Counted from the first letter of the stretch, positions 7,631 to 16,436 are shown. The stretch: 64,000 nt of DNA from Halpernia sp048269545 (GCF_048269545.1 NZ_JBLXIJ010000006.1:1-64000), one strand, 5' to 3'. Numbers and translations are program-made. Notes: generated by a model from the sequence alone, not told the origin.

Positions 7631-8934
7631 GCGGAGCCTTTCAAATAAGAGGTGGAAAACAATTGCACGGTGAAATTACGCCACAAGGTGCAAAAAATGA
7701 AGCATTACAAATTCTTTGTGCTGTTTTATTAACCGATGAAGAAATTAGAATTAAAAATATTCCAGATATTCAGGATGTTAATCGATTGATAGAAATCTTA
7801 GGAGATTTTGGCGTAAAAGTAACTAAAAATGGACACGGCGATTTTACTTTTAAAGCAGACAAAATCAATTTTGATTATATAAAATCTCCAGAATTTAAAA
7901 AAGATGGAGCAAAACTTCGCGGTTCAATCATGATTTTAGGACCGATGCTCGCAAGATTTGGAGAAGCTTACATGCCGACTCCGGGCGGAGATAAAATTGG
8001 AAGGCGCAGATTAGATACGCATTTCCAAGGATTTGTAGAATTAGGCGCAGAATTTAAATATGATGAAAACGAATATTTCTACACTTTAAAAGCAAAAGAA
8101 CTTCGTGGGAAATTTATTTTATTAGAAGAAGCCTCTGTTACTGGAACTGCAAATATTATTATGGCGGCCGTTTTAGCGAAAGGAAAAACCAGAATTTATA
8201 ATGCCGCTTGTGAACCTTATTTGCAACAACTTTGTAAAATGCTCAACAGAATGGGCGCAAAAATTACAGGAATTGGTTCAAATTTATTAACCATTGAAGG
8301 CGTTTCTCATCTTCACGGAACTGAACATACGATGCTTCCCGATATGGTTGAAATCGGTTCTTGGATTGGACTTGCCGCAATGACGAAATCTGAAATCACT
8401 ATAAAAAATGTTCAGTATAATGAACTCGGTGTAATTCCAAATACATTTAGAAAATTAGGAATTACTTTGGAGAAAAGTGGTGATGACATTTTCGTTCCAG
8501 CTCAAGAACATTATAAAATTCAAAAATTTATTGACGGTTCTATTCTAACCGTTTCAGACGCGCCGTGGCCAGGTTTTACACCAGATTTATTATCCATAAT
8601 TTTAGTTGTAGCAACTCAAGCAAAAGGAACACTTTTGGTTCATCAAAAAATGTTTGAATCGAGATTATTTTTCGTGGATAAATTAATTGATATGGGCGCA
8701 CAAATTATTTTATGCGATCCACACAGAGCGACAGTTGTAGGTTTAAATCACGAATCTCCATTACGCGGAACTACGATGATTTCTCCAGATATTAGAGCTG
8801 GAAATGCACTTTTAATTGCTGCACTTTCTGCGGAAGGAAAATCTATAATTCACAATATAGAACAAATTGATCGTGGTTATGAAAATATTGATGGAAGATT
8901 AAAAGCTTTAGGTGCAGATATTACGAGAATTTAA
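7627..8934 (+). CDS. murA: UDP-N-acetylglucosamine 1-carboxyvinyltransferase
   Basis: A 435-residue enzyme adding enolpyruvate from PEP to UDP-GlcNAc, the first committed step of peptidoglycan synthesis. The GGKQLHGEITPQGAKNEAL start carries the catalytic Lys23-Asn24, and RAGNALLIAAL is near the C terminus. The active-site loop reads PTPGGDKIGRRRLDTHF: Asp122 (codon 7990-7992) stands where E. coli has Cys115. Such Asp enzymes in Mycobacterium and Chlamydia are insensitive to fosfomycin. It is translationally coupled to DUF4290. Length is normal. Confidence 0.95.
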   Translation: MSGAFQIRGGKQLHGEITPQGAKNEALQILCAVLLTDEEIRIKNIPDIQDVNRLIEILGDFGVKVTKNGHGDFTFKADKINFDYIKSPEFKKDGAKLRGSIMILGPMLARFGEAYMPTPGGDKIGRRRLDTHFQGFVELGAEFKYDENEYFYTLKAKELRGKFILLEEASVTGTANIIMAAVLAKGKTRIYNAACEPYLQQLCKMLNRMGAKITGIGSNLLTIEGVSHLHGTEHTMLPDMVEIGSWIGLAAMTKSEITIKNVQYNELGVIPNTFRKLGITLEKSGDDIFVPAQEHYKIQKFIDGSILTVSDAPWPGFTPDLLSIILVVATQAKGTLLVHQKMFESRLFFVDKLIDMGAQIILCDPHRATVVGLNHESPLRGTTMISPDIRAGNALLIAALSAEGKSIIHNIEQIDRGYENIDGRLKALGADITRI

Positions 8935-8956
8935 TTTAAAACAATTCTGTAATTAT

Positions 8957-9412
8957 TTATTTCAAAAATTCTTTCTCATAGAGCGTAATCCAATCAATTG
9001 CGCTCATTTTTTGTACTAATTCTGAAATTAAATCAAATGGAATATCGTCCATTTTTTTTAATCTGATACAAGATTTTCCTATATCTATTTTAGACTTTGT
9101 GTGTTTCGGATATTCTGACACAAACCAATCATACAAATTTTTATTTGCATACATTCCCATGTGATGGATTGCAATAAATTTTTTTTGGGAAGCAATGCTC
9201 AAAAATGGCAAAGGTAATTTTGTGTTACAATGATAACCTTTTGGATAAATGGAATGAGGAACAACCCATCCAATCATTCCATAACTTAAAGTTTCTTCAA
9301 ATTCTTTTGGAATGTTTTTTTTAATGGTCAAATATAATTTTTTGAAAATTTCTGCTCTTTCTTGCGAAACATTTTCTAAATAATCTTTTACGGATTTTGC
9401 GGAATTATTCAT
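8957..9412 (-). CDS. DUF1801 domain protein
   Basis: A 151-residue protein of the DUF1801/YdhG-like superfamily, small soluble proteins of unknown function with an iron-chaperone-like fold. Supporting features are VKDYLENVSQERAEIFKKLY at the N terminus, SYGMIGWVVP near residue 44, LPFLSIASQKKFIAIHHMGMY near 68 and GKSCIRLKKMDDIP near 112. It is monocistronic on the minus strand and convergent with murA, and it lies 50 bp upstream of the DUF2207 gene's 3' end. Cytosolic by appearance. Confidence 0.75.
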   Translation of the reverse strand: MNNSAKSVKDYLENVSQERAEIFKKLYLTIKKNIPKEFEETLSYGMIGWVVPHSIYPKGYHCNTKLPLPFLSIASQKKFIAIHHMGMYANKNLYDWFVSEYPKHTKSKIDIGKSCIRLKKMDDIPFDLISELVQKMSAIDWITLYEKEFLK

Positions 9413-9462
9413 AAACTTTTATTTTTTAAAAGAAAAAATTACCAAAATAGGTTTTAAATTTT

Positions 9463-11364
9463 CTACCAACCGCCTCCTCCGCCGCCGCCACCGCCGCCGC
9501 CGGAAAATCCACCACCGCCGGAACCACTTCCAGAACTTGAAGGGGGCGTAGAAGCTTTACTTACAGATTGCGAAAAACTAGAACTGAATGATTGCGAAAA
9601 ATTATGTGGTGAAATCGTATTACCAATGAACCAAGTATTTTGATAGGTCTCTCCCATATTTTTCAAAACATTTTCAAATTTATTTCCCCAAATATCTTCC
9701 ACTTTTAAAACCATCGCATACGGCAATAATTTCTCAAAAATTTCTGGTGTCATTTTGGGTGGATTGTGAAATTTTAAAACTTCACTTTCAGCTGCCATTA
9801 AATACATTTTAAAACCTTCAATTAGAGATTTTTCTTGAAGTTTTTCTGGCGTTGGTTGTCTAATTAAATAACTGTAAAAAACCAAAACACTAAAAGAAAA
9901 TAATAAAAAAAGATAACAATAATTAAAATTAGAATCTTGCAGAATATCTAAATTTAACTTTATACCAAAACCTGATAGAAAATACAATCCGAAAATAAAA
10001 ATGACAATAAATTTATAAGAAAATGAAACTCTTCCTATAAACTGAATGATAAATAAAATCACCATTAATACTACAAAAAGAACCACGCCAAAAACTACTT
10101 TTTCAATTTCTGGATTGATGTTATAACTAAAATAAAGCGCAATAAAATAGAAAAAAGTAATGATAAATCCAGGTAAAACCACTTTGTTTTGGTTGTTTCC
10201 TTTTGTCAAAAATGCGTTGTGTTGAAATTTAAGGTTCGCTTCAAAATTTTCTACCGCATCTTTTATTTTAGAATTATATTGTCCATCTAAAAGCAAAGAT
10301 TTTGATTCTGCTGGAAAAAATTCTTTCATTAATAAAATTTCTTCTTCTGGTAAACTTTTATCTGAATCTTTAAGTTTATTTAATCTGTATTTTGTTTGAC
10401 TTAAAAAACTAAAAACTCCTATTTTTTCTATTTCTTTAATTTGAACAAAACCTTTTATGGCTAAATTTACAAGTGACGCAGAAATAAATTCATTCCTAAA
10501 ATTTTCAAATTTTAAATAACCCAATGAAGCAGGAGAATCATTATTGGGAACGCTGAATTGCGGATAAACAGTAGGTTTTTCTGGATCTCTTCCAAACTTA
10601 TCCCAAGTTCTATAAAAATAAACCAATAAACCCAAAGAAATAAGAAAACTTAAAATGAGCAATCCATATTTTTCTAAAAAAGTTGGAGGCGGCGGCGGAA
10701 TCATAATTCCTTTATTAAAACCAACTGCAACTGTTAATCCTTGATTTTCATATAAATCTTCTGCCGAAAAAAAAATCTCATTTTCCGATAATTTATTAAA
10801 AGTGCAGTTTTGTTCTTTACTTCCATAACTTCCTGTATAGCAAGAATTTTGGAGAATTTTTACGCCATCTGGTAATTTAATATTTGCTGAAATATTTTCA
10901 ATGGGGAAATCCCAATTAACTCCACTTACATTCCAATAAAATTCATCATAATCTTTAAAAAAACCAATTTGATTTTCTGTGTGATAAGACAATTCGTAGT
11001 CGTATTTTCCCGCATCTAAATCCCTATCACGACTTCCCATATAAATAAGAATATTGCCGTTTGAATTTTCTGTGTGGAAATCTTCCGTTACTCCATCGCG
11101 TTTTACAGAAATATTATCGTAACTTATTCTTTGGTTTTTTCCGTTGATACTTCGGTTTAAAGGCAAAGTTCTAAAAATCCCATGTTTGATATTTTGTCCG
11201 TTACTGTAAACTTTAATGTGTTCCACAACATCGATACTATTATTTTTCTGAACTACAATATCGGAATGAAAAGAAATAATTCTCTCATTTGTATTCAAAG
11301 AATCTTGCTGCGCAAAAGTATATGCAGCAAAAAGCAACAAGAAAAATAAATAAAATCTCTTCAA
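9463..11364 (-). CDS. DUF2207 membrane protein with glycine-rich tail
   Basis: A 633-residue membrane protein with a signal peptide (MKRFYLFFLLLFAAYTFAQQ). It has an extracytoplasmic DUF2207 beta-domain (about residues 28-225, including GIFRTLPL and FYWNVSGVNWDFPI). A transmembrane helix follows near 233-251 and two or three hydrophobic helices lie near 397-500. The C-terminal tail has nearly uninterrupted glycines closed by Trp (GGGGFSGGGG and so on). The GC-rich glycine codons at 9470-9530 stand out against the AT-rich background. It is 5 bp downstream of a LemA gene, a recurrent pairing suggesting a shared membrane role. Confidence 0.85.
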   Translation of the reverse strand: MKRFYLFFLLLFAAYTFAQQDSLNTNERIISFHSDIVVQKNNSIDVVEHIKVYSNGQNIKHGIFRTLPLNRSINGKNQRISYDNISVKRDGVTEDFHTENSNGNILIYMGSRDRDLDAGKYDYELSYHTENQIGFFKDYDEFYWNVSGVNWDFPIENISANIKLPDGVKILQNSCYTGSYGSKEQNCTFNKLSENEIFFSAEDLYENQGLTVAVGFNKGIMIPPPPPTFLEKYGLLILSFLISLGLLVYFYRTWDKFGRDPEKPTVYPQFSVPNNDSPASLGYLKFENFRNEFISASLVNLAIKGFVQIKEIEKIGVFSFLSQTKYRLNKLKDSDKSLPEEEILLMKEFFPAESKSLLLDGQYNSKIKDAVENFEANLKFQHNAFLTKGNNQNKVVLPGFIITFFYFIALYFSYNINPEIEKVVFGVVLFVVLMVILFIIQFIGRVSFSYKFIVIFIFGLYFLSGFGIKLNLDILQDSNFNYCYLFLLFSFSVLVFYSYLIRQPTPEKLQEKSLIEGFKMYLMAAESEVLKFHNPPKMTPEIFEKLLPYAMVLKVEDIWGNKFENVLKNMGETYQNTWFIGNTISPHNFSQSFSSSFSQSVSKASTPPSSSGSGSGGGGFSGGGGGGGGGGGW

Positions 11365-11369
11365 TTTAA

Positions 11370-11924
11370 TTAAAATTTTACGTTCGGAACGGATCTTTCT
11401 GCGGTATTTTCTAATTCAAAGAAAGGAGATTTCGTGAATTTGTACATATTTGCAATAAAATTGCTTGGGAAAGTATCCACCAAAATATTATTTTCACGCA
11501 CCGTTCCGTTGTAATATCTTCTGGATTTTTCAATGTCTGTTTCCAAGTTAGAAAGTTCACCTTGTAATTCTAAGAAATTTTGATTCGCTTTCAAATCTGG
11601 ATATTGCTCTGCAACAGCATTTAAATTCATCATGGCTTGACCAAGATTTTTTTCTGCCGCTTCCTTTTCTTGAACGGAATTTGCGCTCATTGCTTGAGTT
11701 CTGGCTCTTGTCACACTTTCAAAAGTTCCACTTTCGTGTGCGGCGTAACCTTTTACAGTTTCAACTAAATTTGGGATTAAATCGTAGCGTTTTTTCATCA
11801 TAACGTCCATACTACTCCACGCTTCTTGCACCAAAGTTTTTAATTTTACAAGTCGATTGTAAATTCCGATTCCGTAAAAGATAAATAATACGGCGATTGC
11901 GATAATAATTAAAAGAATAATCAT
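11370..11924 (-). CDS. LemA family protein
   Basis: A 184-residue LemA protein. An N-terminal transmembrane helix (IILLIIIAIAVLFIFYGIGI, residues 2-21) precedes a helical domain with the family motifs VQEAWSSMDVMMKKRYDLIP, NLVETVKGYAAHE, LNAVAEQYPDLKANQNF and ENILVDTFPSNFIA. The family function is unclear. It is first in a two-gene minus-strand operon with the DUF2207 protein (5-bp gap), and LemA-DUF2207 pairs occur widely. No good -7 box was found immediately upstream. Confidence 0.9.
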   Translation of the reverse strand: MIILLIIIAIAVLFIFYGIGIYNRLVKLKTLVQEAWSSMDVMMKKRYDLIPNLVETVKGYAAHESGTFESVTRARTQAMSANSVQEKEAAEKNLGQAMMNLNAVAEQYPDLKANQNFLELQGELSNLETDIEKSRRYYNGTVRENNILVDTFPSNFIANMYKFTKSPFFELENTAERSVPNVKF

Positions 11925-11965
11925 AGTTTTAATATTTAAAGTAAATATAAAGAAAAATTATTGAT

Positions 11966-11990
11966 GTCATTGCGAAAGCAAATCAATCTG
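11966..11990. repeat. Degenerate GTCATTGCGA...AATC repeat
   Basis: GTCATTGCGAAAGCAAATCA and the following bases resemble the widespread GTCATTGCGA...GAAGCAATCTG dispersed repeat seen in many bacterial genomes. It is a single copy between lemA and an aminotransferase. The assignment rests only on resemblance. Confidence 0.35.
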
Positions 11991-12113
11991 TTGAATATTT
12001 TAAAAATTAGAAGCAAGACGGATTTCGCTTCTTAAAATTCATTACTCATTTGTAATGGAAAGCCGGAACCAATTTGAAACAGAAAAACCTGCGTCTTGCT
12101 CCTAAAAAATTCT

Positions 12114-12121
12114 TAAATTTG
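12114..12121 (+). promoter_or_regulatory. -7 box of the aminotransferase gene
   Basis: TAAATTTG within TTCTTAAATTTG, 15 nt before the ATG at 12137. The same extended string precedes genes at 41433, 47574 and 49122. Confidence 0.55.
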
Positions 12122-12136
12122 TAGAAAATATTTATA

Positions 12137-13339
12137 ATGCCGAAAATTTCGCAGCGAGCCGTAGAAATGCCCGCTTCTCCAATTAGAAAATTGATTCCCT
12201 ATTCCATCGAAGCAAAAAAAAGAGGAACCAAAGTGTATCATTTAAACATCGGACAACCCGATATTGAAACGCCAGAAACTGCTCTTAATGCGCTAAAAAA
12301 TATTGATTTAAAAGTTTTAGAATATTCACTTTCGGAAGGTAATATAGAATATAGAACTGCGCTGAATAATTATTACCATTCTTTGGGTTTTGAAGATTTA
12401 ACAACCGATAATTTCATTGTAACAAATGGTGGTTCGGAAGCATTAAATTTTGCTATTTCTGCACTTTGCGACGCAGGTGACGAAATCATTATTCCAGAAC
12501 CGTATTACGCGAACTACAACGGTTTTACAAAAACTTTCAATGTGAATGTCGTGGCAATTCCGTCAACAATTGACACGGGTTTTGCACTTCCACCGATGGA
12601 AGATTTTGAGAAAAAAATTACCTCAAAAACTCGCGCGATTATTATTTGTAATCCAGGAAATCCCACTGGTTATTTATACACCAGAGAAGAGTTACAAAAA
12701 TTGGCAGAAATTGCTTTGAAACACGATATCGTCGTAATTTCTGACGAAGTTTATAGAGAATATGTGTATGACGGAAAACAGCAAGTTTCTATGCTTTCTT
12801 TTTCAGAATTGGCGGAAAATTGTATTATCATTGATTCTGAATCAAAACGTTACAGTATGTGCGGCGTGAGAATTGGTTTTATGGTTACTCGGTCAAAAAA
12901 AATTCACGATGCGGCGATGCTTTTTGCACAAGCGAGATTAAGTCCGGTTTTAATTGGACAAATTATTGCGGCTGCAGCGCATCAAAATGACAGAGCGTAT
13001 ATTCTAAGTGTTCGCGAAGAATATACAAAACGCAGAAATCTTTTGGTAGATTTACTTAACGGAATTCCGGGCGTAATTTGCCCGAAACCAAAAGGTGCTT
13101 TTTATTGCGTTGCAGAATTACCAGTTGATGATACTGAAAAATTTGCGCAATGGCTTTTAGAAAAATATTCTAACAATAACGAAACAGTTATGGTCGCACC
13201 GATGGGTGGATTTTACAGCGATTCAGAATTAGGAAAAAAACAAGTAAGAATGGCTTATGTTTTAAATGAAAAAGATTTGCGAAGAAGCGTGGAATTATTG
13301 CATGATGCACTTTTGCAATATAATTCTAGGGAGATTTGA
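12137..13339 (+). CDS. Class I/II pyridoxal-phosphate aminotransferase (aspartate aminotransferase-like)
   Basis: A 400-residue fold-type I aminotransferase. Motifs in order are LNIGQPDIETP near residue 37, NGGSEALNFA near 99, CNPGNPTGYLYTREEL near 172, ISDEVYREYVYDG near 201 and the PLP-lysine motif DSESKRYSMCGVRIGF near 234. Probable substrates are aspartate and 2-oxoglutarate or aromatic amino acids; specificity cannot be read directly. The last residues (E-I-stop) are encoded by the left inverted repeat of a small cassette (13331-13339), so the original C terminus has probably been replaced. Confidence 0.88.
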   Translation: MPKISQRAVEMPASPIRKLIPYSIEAKKRGTKVYHLNIGQPDIETPETALNALKNIDLKVLEYSLSEGNIEYRTALNNYYHSLGFEDLTTDNFIVTNGGSEALNFAISALCDAGDEIIIPEPYYANYNGFTKTFNVNVVAIPSTIDTGFALPPMEDFEKKITSKTRAIIICNPGNPTGYLYTREELQKLAEIALKHDIVVISDEVYREYVYDGKQQVSMLSFSELAENCIIIDSESKRYSMCGVRIGFMVTRSKKIHDAAMLFAQARLSPVLIGQIIAAAAHQNDRAYILSVREEYTKRRNLLVDLLNGIPGVICPKPKGAFYCVAELPVDDTEKFAQWLLEKYSNNNETVMVAPMGGFYSDSELGKKQVRMAYVLNEKDLRRSVELLHDALLQYNSREI

Positions 13340-13746
13340 GATGTGAGACATTAGATTTTAGACTTTAAATTATGCATAATTTTCAAAAATTAATATTTTG
13401 GCAAAAATCGATGGATTTGGAAAAAGATGTTTATTGCTTTGTCTAAAATTGCCAAATGATGAAAAATTTGGTATAATTTCTCAGATGAAAAAATGTGCTA
13501 TTTCGATTCCATCAAATATTTCTGAAGGATTCGGAAGAAACGGAAATAAGGAGTTTAATCATTTTCTTGGAATTTCAATTGGTTCTTCTTGTGAATTGCA
13601 AACTCAATTAATTTTAACTGTAAAATTAGGACTTGTAGATAATAACTCAATTGAAGATTTGTTAACTTCTATAAATGAAATTCAAAAGATGATTTATACT
13701 TTTATGAAAACATTAAATTAGTCTAATGTCTCAAATCTCAAATCTC
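13331..13746. mobile_element. 416-bp inverted-repeat cassette carrying an IVP gene
   Basis: The left end at 13331-13355 begins GAGATTTGAGATGTGAGACA. The right end at 13722-13746, read in reverse, begins GAGATTTGAGATTTGAGACA. Over 25 bp they match at 24 positions. The unit contains only the frameshifted four-helix-bundle gene. The left end supplies the last sense codons and TGA stop of the upstream aminotransferase; the right end supplies the ATG and first seven codons of murB. No target duplication was found. Mobility is inferred; a solo end lies at 59710. Confidence 0.7.
13372..13721 (+). pseudogene. Frameshifted four-helix-bundle (23S rRNA intervening-sequence type) protein
   Basis: The family is the 'four helix bundle protein' or IVP (S23-like) group, first known from proteins encoded in 23S rRNA intervening sequences. 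Frame 1 gives MHNFQKLIFWQKSMDLEKDV, then YCFV and a stop at 13444. Frame 3 carries the rest: KLPNDEKFGIISQMKKCAI, SIPSNISEGFGRNGNKEF and HFLGISIGSSCELQTQL. Adding one T at the TTT of 13438-13440 restores a normal protein of about 116 residues. The downstream part could also be read from a TTG at 13398. It sits inside an inverted-repeat cassette. Confidence 0.8.
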
Positions 13747-14757
13747 AAATCTCTTAAAAACCACAACACTTTTGGTGTAGATGTTTCGGCGAAATATTTC
13801 GCGGAAGTTTCTACTTTGGAAGAACTTTTGGAAGCGTTAAAAACCTTACAACTTTACTACCTTACACCTTCACAACTACTTTTTCTCGGAGGAGGAAGCA
13901 ATTTATTGTTCACCAAAGATTTTGATGGTTTAGTAATTCAACTTAATTTAAAAGGAATTTCAGAAGAACTAATTTCCGAAAATGAAGTTTTTATCACTGC
14001 AAAAGCGGGTGAAAATTGGCATCAATTTGTTCAATATTGTTTGACTAAAAATTATGGCGGACTTGAAAATTTATCTTTAATTCCGGGAAATGTGGGAACT
14101 TCTCCGATGCAAAATATCGGCGCTTATGGTGTGGAAATTAAAGATTCTTTTGTGAGTTGTAAAGTTTTAAATTTGGAAACTTTAGAAGTCGAAACTTTCG
14201 ATAAAGAAAAATGTGATTTTGGTTATCGCGATTCTATTTTCAAAAAAGAAGGCAAAGGAAAATATGTGATTTTGGAAGTGACTTTTAAATTGACTACAAA
14301 AAATCATTTCATCAAAACAGAATACGGCGCCATAAAAGTGGAATTGGAAAAAATGGGAATTGAAAATCCAACGATTCAAGAAGTTTCCAAAGCGGTGATC
14401 GCCATTCGAGAAAGTAAATTGCCCAATCCAAAAATTGTTGGAAATGCGGGAAGTTTTTTTAAAAATCCAACAATTTCCAAAAAAAATTATTTAGAATTAA
14501 AGGAAGAATTTGACACAATTCCAGGTTATCCAAACGAAAACGGAATAAAAGTTCCTGCAGGTTGGCTGATTGAACAATGCGGTTGGAAAGGAAAACAAAT
14601 CGGAAATGTGGCGAGTCATAAAGACCAATCTTTGGTCATCATTAATGCAACTGGAAAAGCGACGGGTGAAGAAATTTTTAATTTTTCACAGCTGATTATT
14701 GATTCTGTTTTGGAGAAATTTGGGATTTTGTTGGAACGGGAAGTGAATATAATTTAG
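13726..14757 (+). CDS. murB: UDP-N-acetylenolpyruvoylglucosamine reductase
   Basis: A 343-residue FAD enzyme reducing the enolpyruvyl group made by MurA to give UDP-MurNAc. The FAD-binding LFLGGGSNLLFT is near residue 50, followed by SLIPGNVGTSPMQNIGAYGVE, the catalytic-tyrosine/arginine segment DFGYRDSIFK and NAGSFFKNP with the proton-donor serine near 240. Residues 1-7 (MSQISNL) are encoded by the right inverted repeat of the adjacent cassette; family sequence begins around LKNHNTFGVDV. The start codon therefore appears to have been acquired with the cassette. Confidence 0.93.
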   Translation: MSQISNLKSLKNHNTFGVDVSAKYFAEVSTLEELLEALKTLQLYYLTPSQLLFLGGGSNLLFTKDFDGLVIQLNLKGISEELISENEVFITAKAGENWHQFVQYCLTKNYGGLENLSLIPGNVGTSPMQNIGAYGVEIKDSFVSCKVLNLETLEVETFDKEKCDFGYRDSIFKKEGKGKYVILEVTFKLTTKNHFIKTEYGAIKVELEKMGIENPTIQEVSKAVIAIRESKLPNPKIVGNAGSFFKNPTISKKNYLELKEEFDTIPGYPNENGIKVPAGWLIEQCGWKGKQIGNVASHKDQSLVIINATGKATGEEIFNFSQLIIDSVLEKFGILLEREVNII

Positions 14758-15178
14758 GTTTTTAAATTTCTGTTCTTTTGCCTTGAAGTAAAAGAACCAA
14801 AAATTCAAGACTGGAAATTCCAACTAAAATTTTAAAGAATTTTCTAAAATTTCCAAAACTCGGGCGAAAAGAAAATTAGTTATGTAGAATTAAATTTACT
14901 GCCGCCACTCAAACAATGGAAATTTCTTAACGAAAATTATTTAAAATTTCTTAACGTTTCCATTTCCTAGGTCATTTAAAAATGCCAGAAATACTTACGA
15001 AATCTACGATAATGTTTCGTGAACTTAATCAAAAGTTAGAATTTAAAAATCTGCTTTATCTGCAAAATCTGCGAGAGTAAAATCCTGAAAGTAGAAATTT
15101 AAAATAAGCACTAAAACTTCTTTTATACCAATAATTTTTCGGGCGCTCATTTGGTGTAAATTTTGTTGAAATTATTTT
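14758..15178. other. 421-bp intergenic region with degenerate repeats
   Basis: No gene was found. It holds a string resembling a common Bacteroidota repeat (TTTTGCCTTGAAGTAAAAGA from about 14778, continuing to CAAGACTGG), a 12-bp direct repeat AATTTCTTAACG at 14921 and 14945, and AATCTGCTTTATCTGCAAAA near 15049. It looks like accumulated dispersed-repeat debris. A weak TAAATTTTG lies 23 nt before the next gene. Confidence 0.5.
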
Positions 15179-16201
15179 ATGAAAAATACTGAACTCAAAC
15201 TTTCCGTTTTAGATTTAGCAACCGTAAAGGAAAACCGAAGTTTAAAGCAAACTTTTGATGAAATATTAGAATCTGCGCAACATTTAGAAAAATTAGGTTA
15301 CGAAAGATTTTGGCTTGCAGAACATCACAATATGGCAAGTATTGCGAGTTCGGCAACTTCCGTTTTAATTGGATTTGTTGCGAATGGAACCAAAAAAATC
15401 CGTGTTGGTTCGGGAGGAATTATGCTCCCAAATCACAGTTCTTTGGTCATTGCAGAACAATTTGGAACTTTAGAAAGTTTATTTCCTGGAAGAATTGATT
15501 TGGGCGTTGGAAGAGCTCCCGGAACAGATGGACTTACCGCACAAGCTTTAGGAAGAAATCCCCGAATTATAAATGAACAATTTCCCCGTCAAATTTTAGA
15601 ATTGCAAAAATATTTTTCAAAAGAAAATTCTTCCGCTTTAGTTCGTGCAATTCCTGGAGAAGGACAATATATTCCAATTTATATTTTAGGTTCGAGTACA
15701 GAAAGTGCGTATTTAGCGGCAGAATTGGGCTTACCTTATGCATTTGCAGGACATTTTGCACCAGAAATGATGCGCGAAGCTTTCTATATTTATAGAGAAA
15801 ATTTTCAACCATCAGAACAATTAGAAAGACCTTACACAATTGCTTGTGTAAATGGAATTGCAGCTGAAACTGAAGAAGAATCAAAAATTTTAGCAACAAC
15901 TTTATACCAAGCTTTTTTAAATATTATCAGAAACGACAGAAAACCTTTTCCCGCGCCGTCAAAAGATATGGATGAAATCTGGAATCCAATGGAAAAAGCA
16001 GGTATTTTGCAGAAATTAAAATATAGTTTTATAGGAAATCCAGAAAGTATTGAAAATCAAATAAAAGAATTTCAAAATACTTTTCATGTGGATGAATTGA
16101 TGATTACTTCACATATTTACAGTCAAAAAGCAAAATTAAAATCTTATGAAATTCTGAAAACAACAGTTAATAATTTAAACCGTGAATTTGTGAATTCTTG
16201 A
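15179..16201 (+). CDS. LLM-class flavin-dependent monooxygenase (luciferase-like)
   Basis: A 340-residue protein of the bacterial-luciferase-like monooxygenase superfamily, YhbW/MsnO8 type. Typical segments are LGYERFWLAEHHNMASIASS near residue 39, IRVGSGGIMLPNHSSLVIAE near 74, LFPGRIDLGVGRAPGTD near 101 and LPYAFAGHFAPEMM near 185. It would use FMNH2 (or F420-like flavin) and O2 on an unknown substrate. No partner flavin reductase is next to it. It stands alone between an intergenic repeat region and a perfect palindrome, so it is probably monocistronic. Confidence 0.88.
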   Translation: MKNTELKLSVLDLATVKENRSLKQTFDEILESAQHLEKLGYERFWLAEHHNMASIASSATSVLIGFVANGTKKIRVGSGGIMLPNHSSLVIAEQFGTLESLFPGRIDLGVGRAPGTDGLTAQALGRNPRIINEQFPRQILELQKYFSKENSSALVRAIPGEGQYIPIYILGSSTESAYLAAELGLPYAFAGHFAPEMMREAFYIYRENFQPSEQLERPYTIACVNGIAAETEEESKILATTLYQAFLNIIRNDRKPFPAPSKDMDEIWNPMEKAGILQKLKYSFIGNPESIENQIKEFQNTFHVDELMITSHIYSQKAKLKSYEILKTTVNNLNREFVNS

Positions 16202-16233
16202 CATTTATAAATACTACAATTTGCTAAAACATA

Positions 16234-16288
16234 ATTTTGTCATTCCGTAGGAATCTAAGCAGTTTAGATTCCTACGGAATGACAAAAT
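16234..16288. repeat. Perfect 25-bp palindromic repeat
   Basis: ATTTTGTCATTCCGTAGGAA plus five more bases forms a perfect 25-bp inverted repeat with bases 16264-16288 around a 5-nt loop. It begins 32 bp after the monooxygenase stop. No T run follows, so it is more like a REP/MITE-type palindrome than a plain terminator. The GTCATTCCGTAGGAATC core belongs to a commonly seen dispersed repeat type. Confidence 0.75.
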
Positions 16289-16436
16289 GGTTTAAATTAG
16301 AAAACTTTGAAGTATAAAATTTTCGTAATTTCGCACTTTGATTTCCCTATGAAATCGCCCTTAATTACTGTAAAAAATCGATATTAATCTGAGTAGGCGA
16401 TAACATATGTCTTTTTAAAAAAATAAGTAAATCCAT

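Noticed and set aside
14758..15178. Possible gene in the long gap after murB
   Set aside because: No frame with recognisable protein content; the sequence is made of degenerate repeats.
16349..16387. Short frame MKSPLITVKNRY upstream of lnt
   Set aside because: Only 12 codons with no recognised family. A leader peptide is possible but nothing else supports it.
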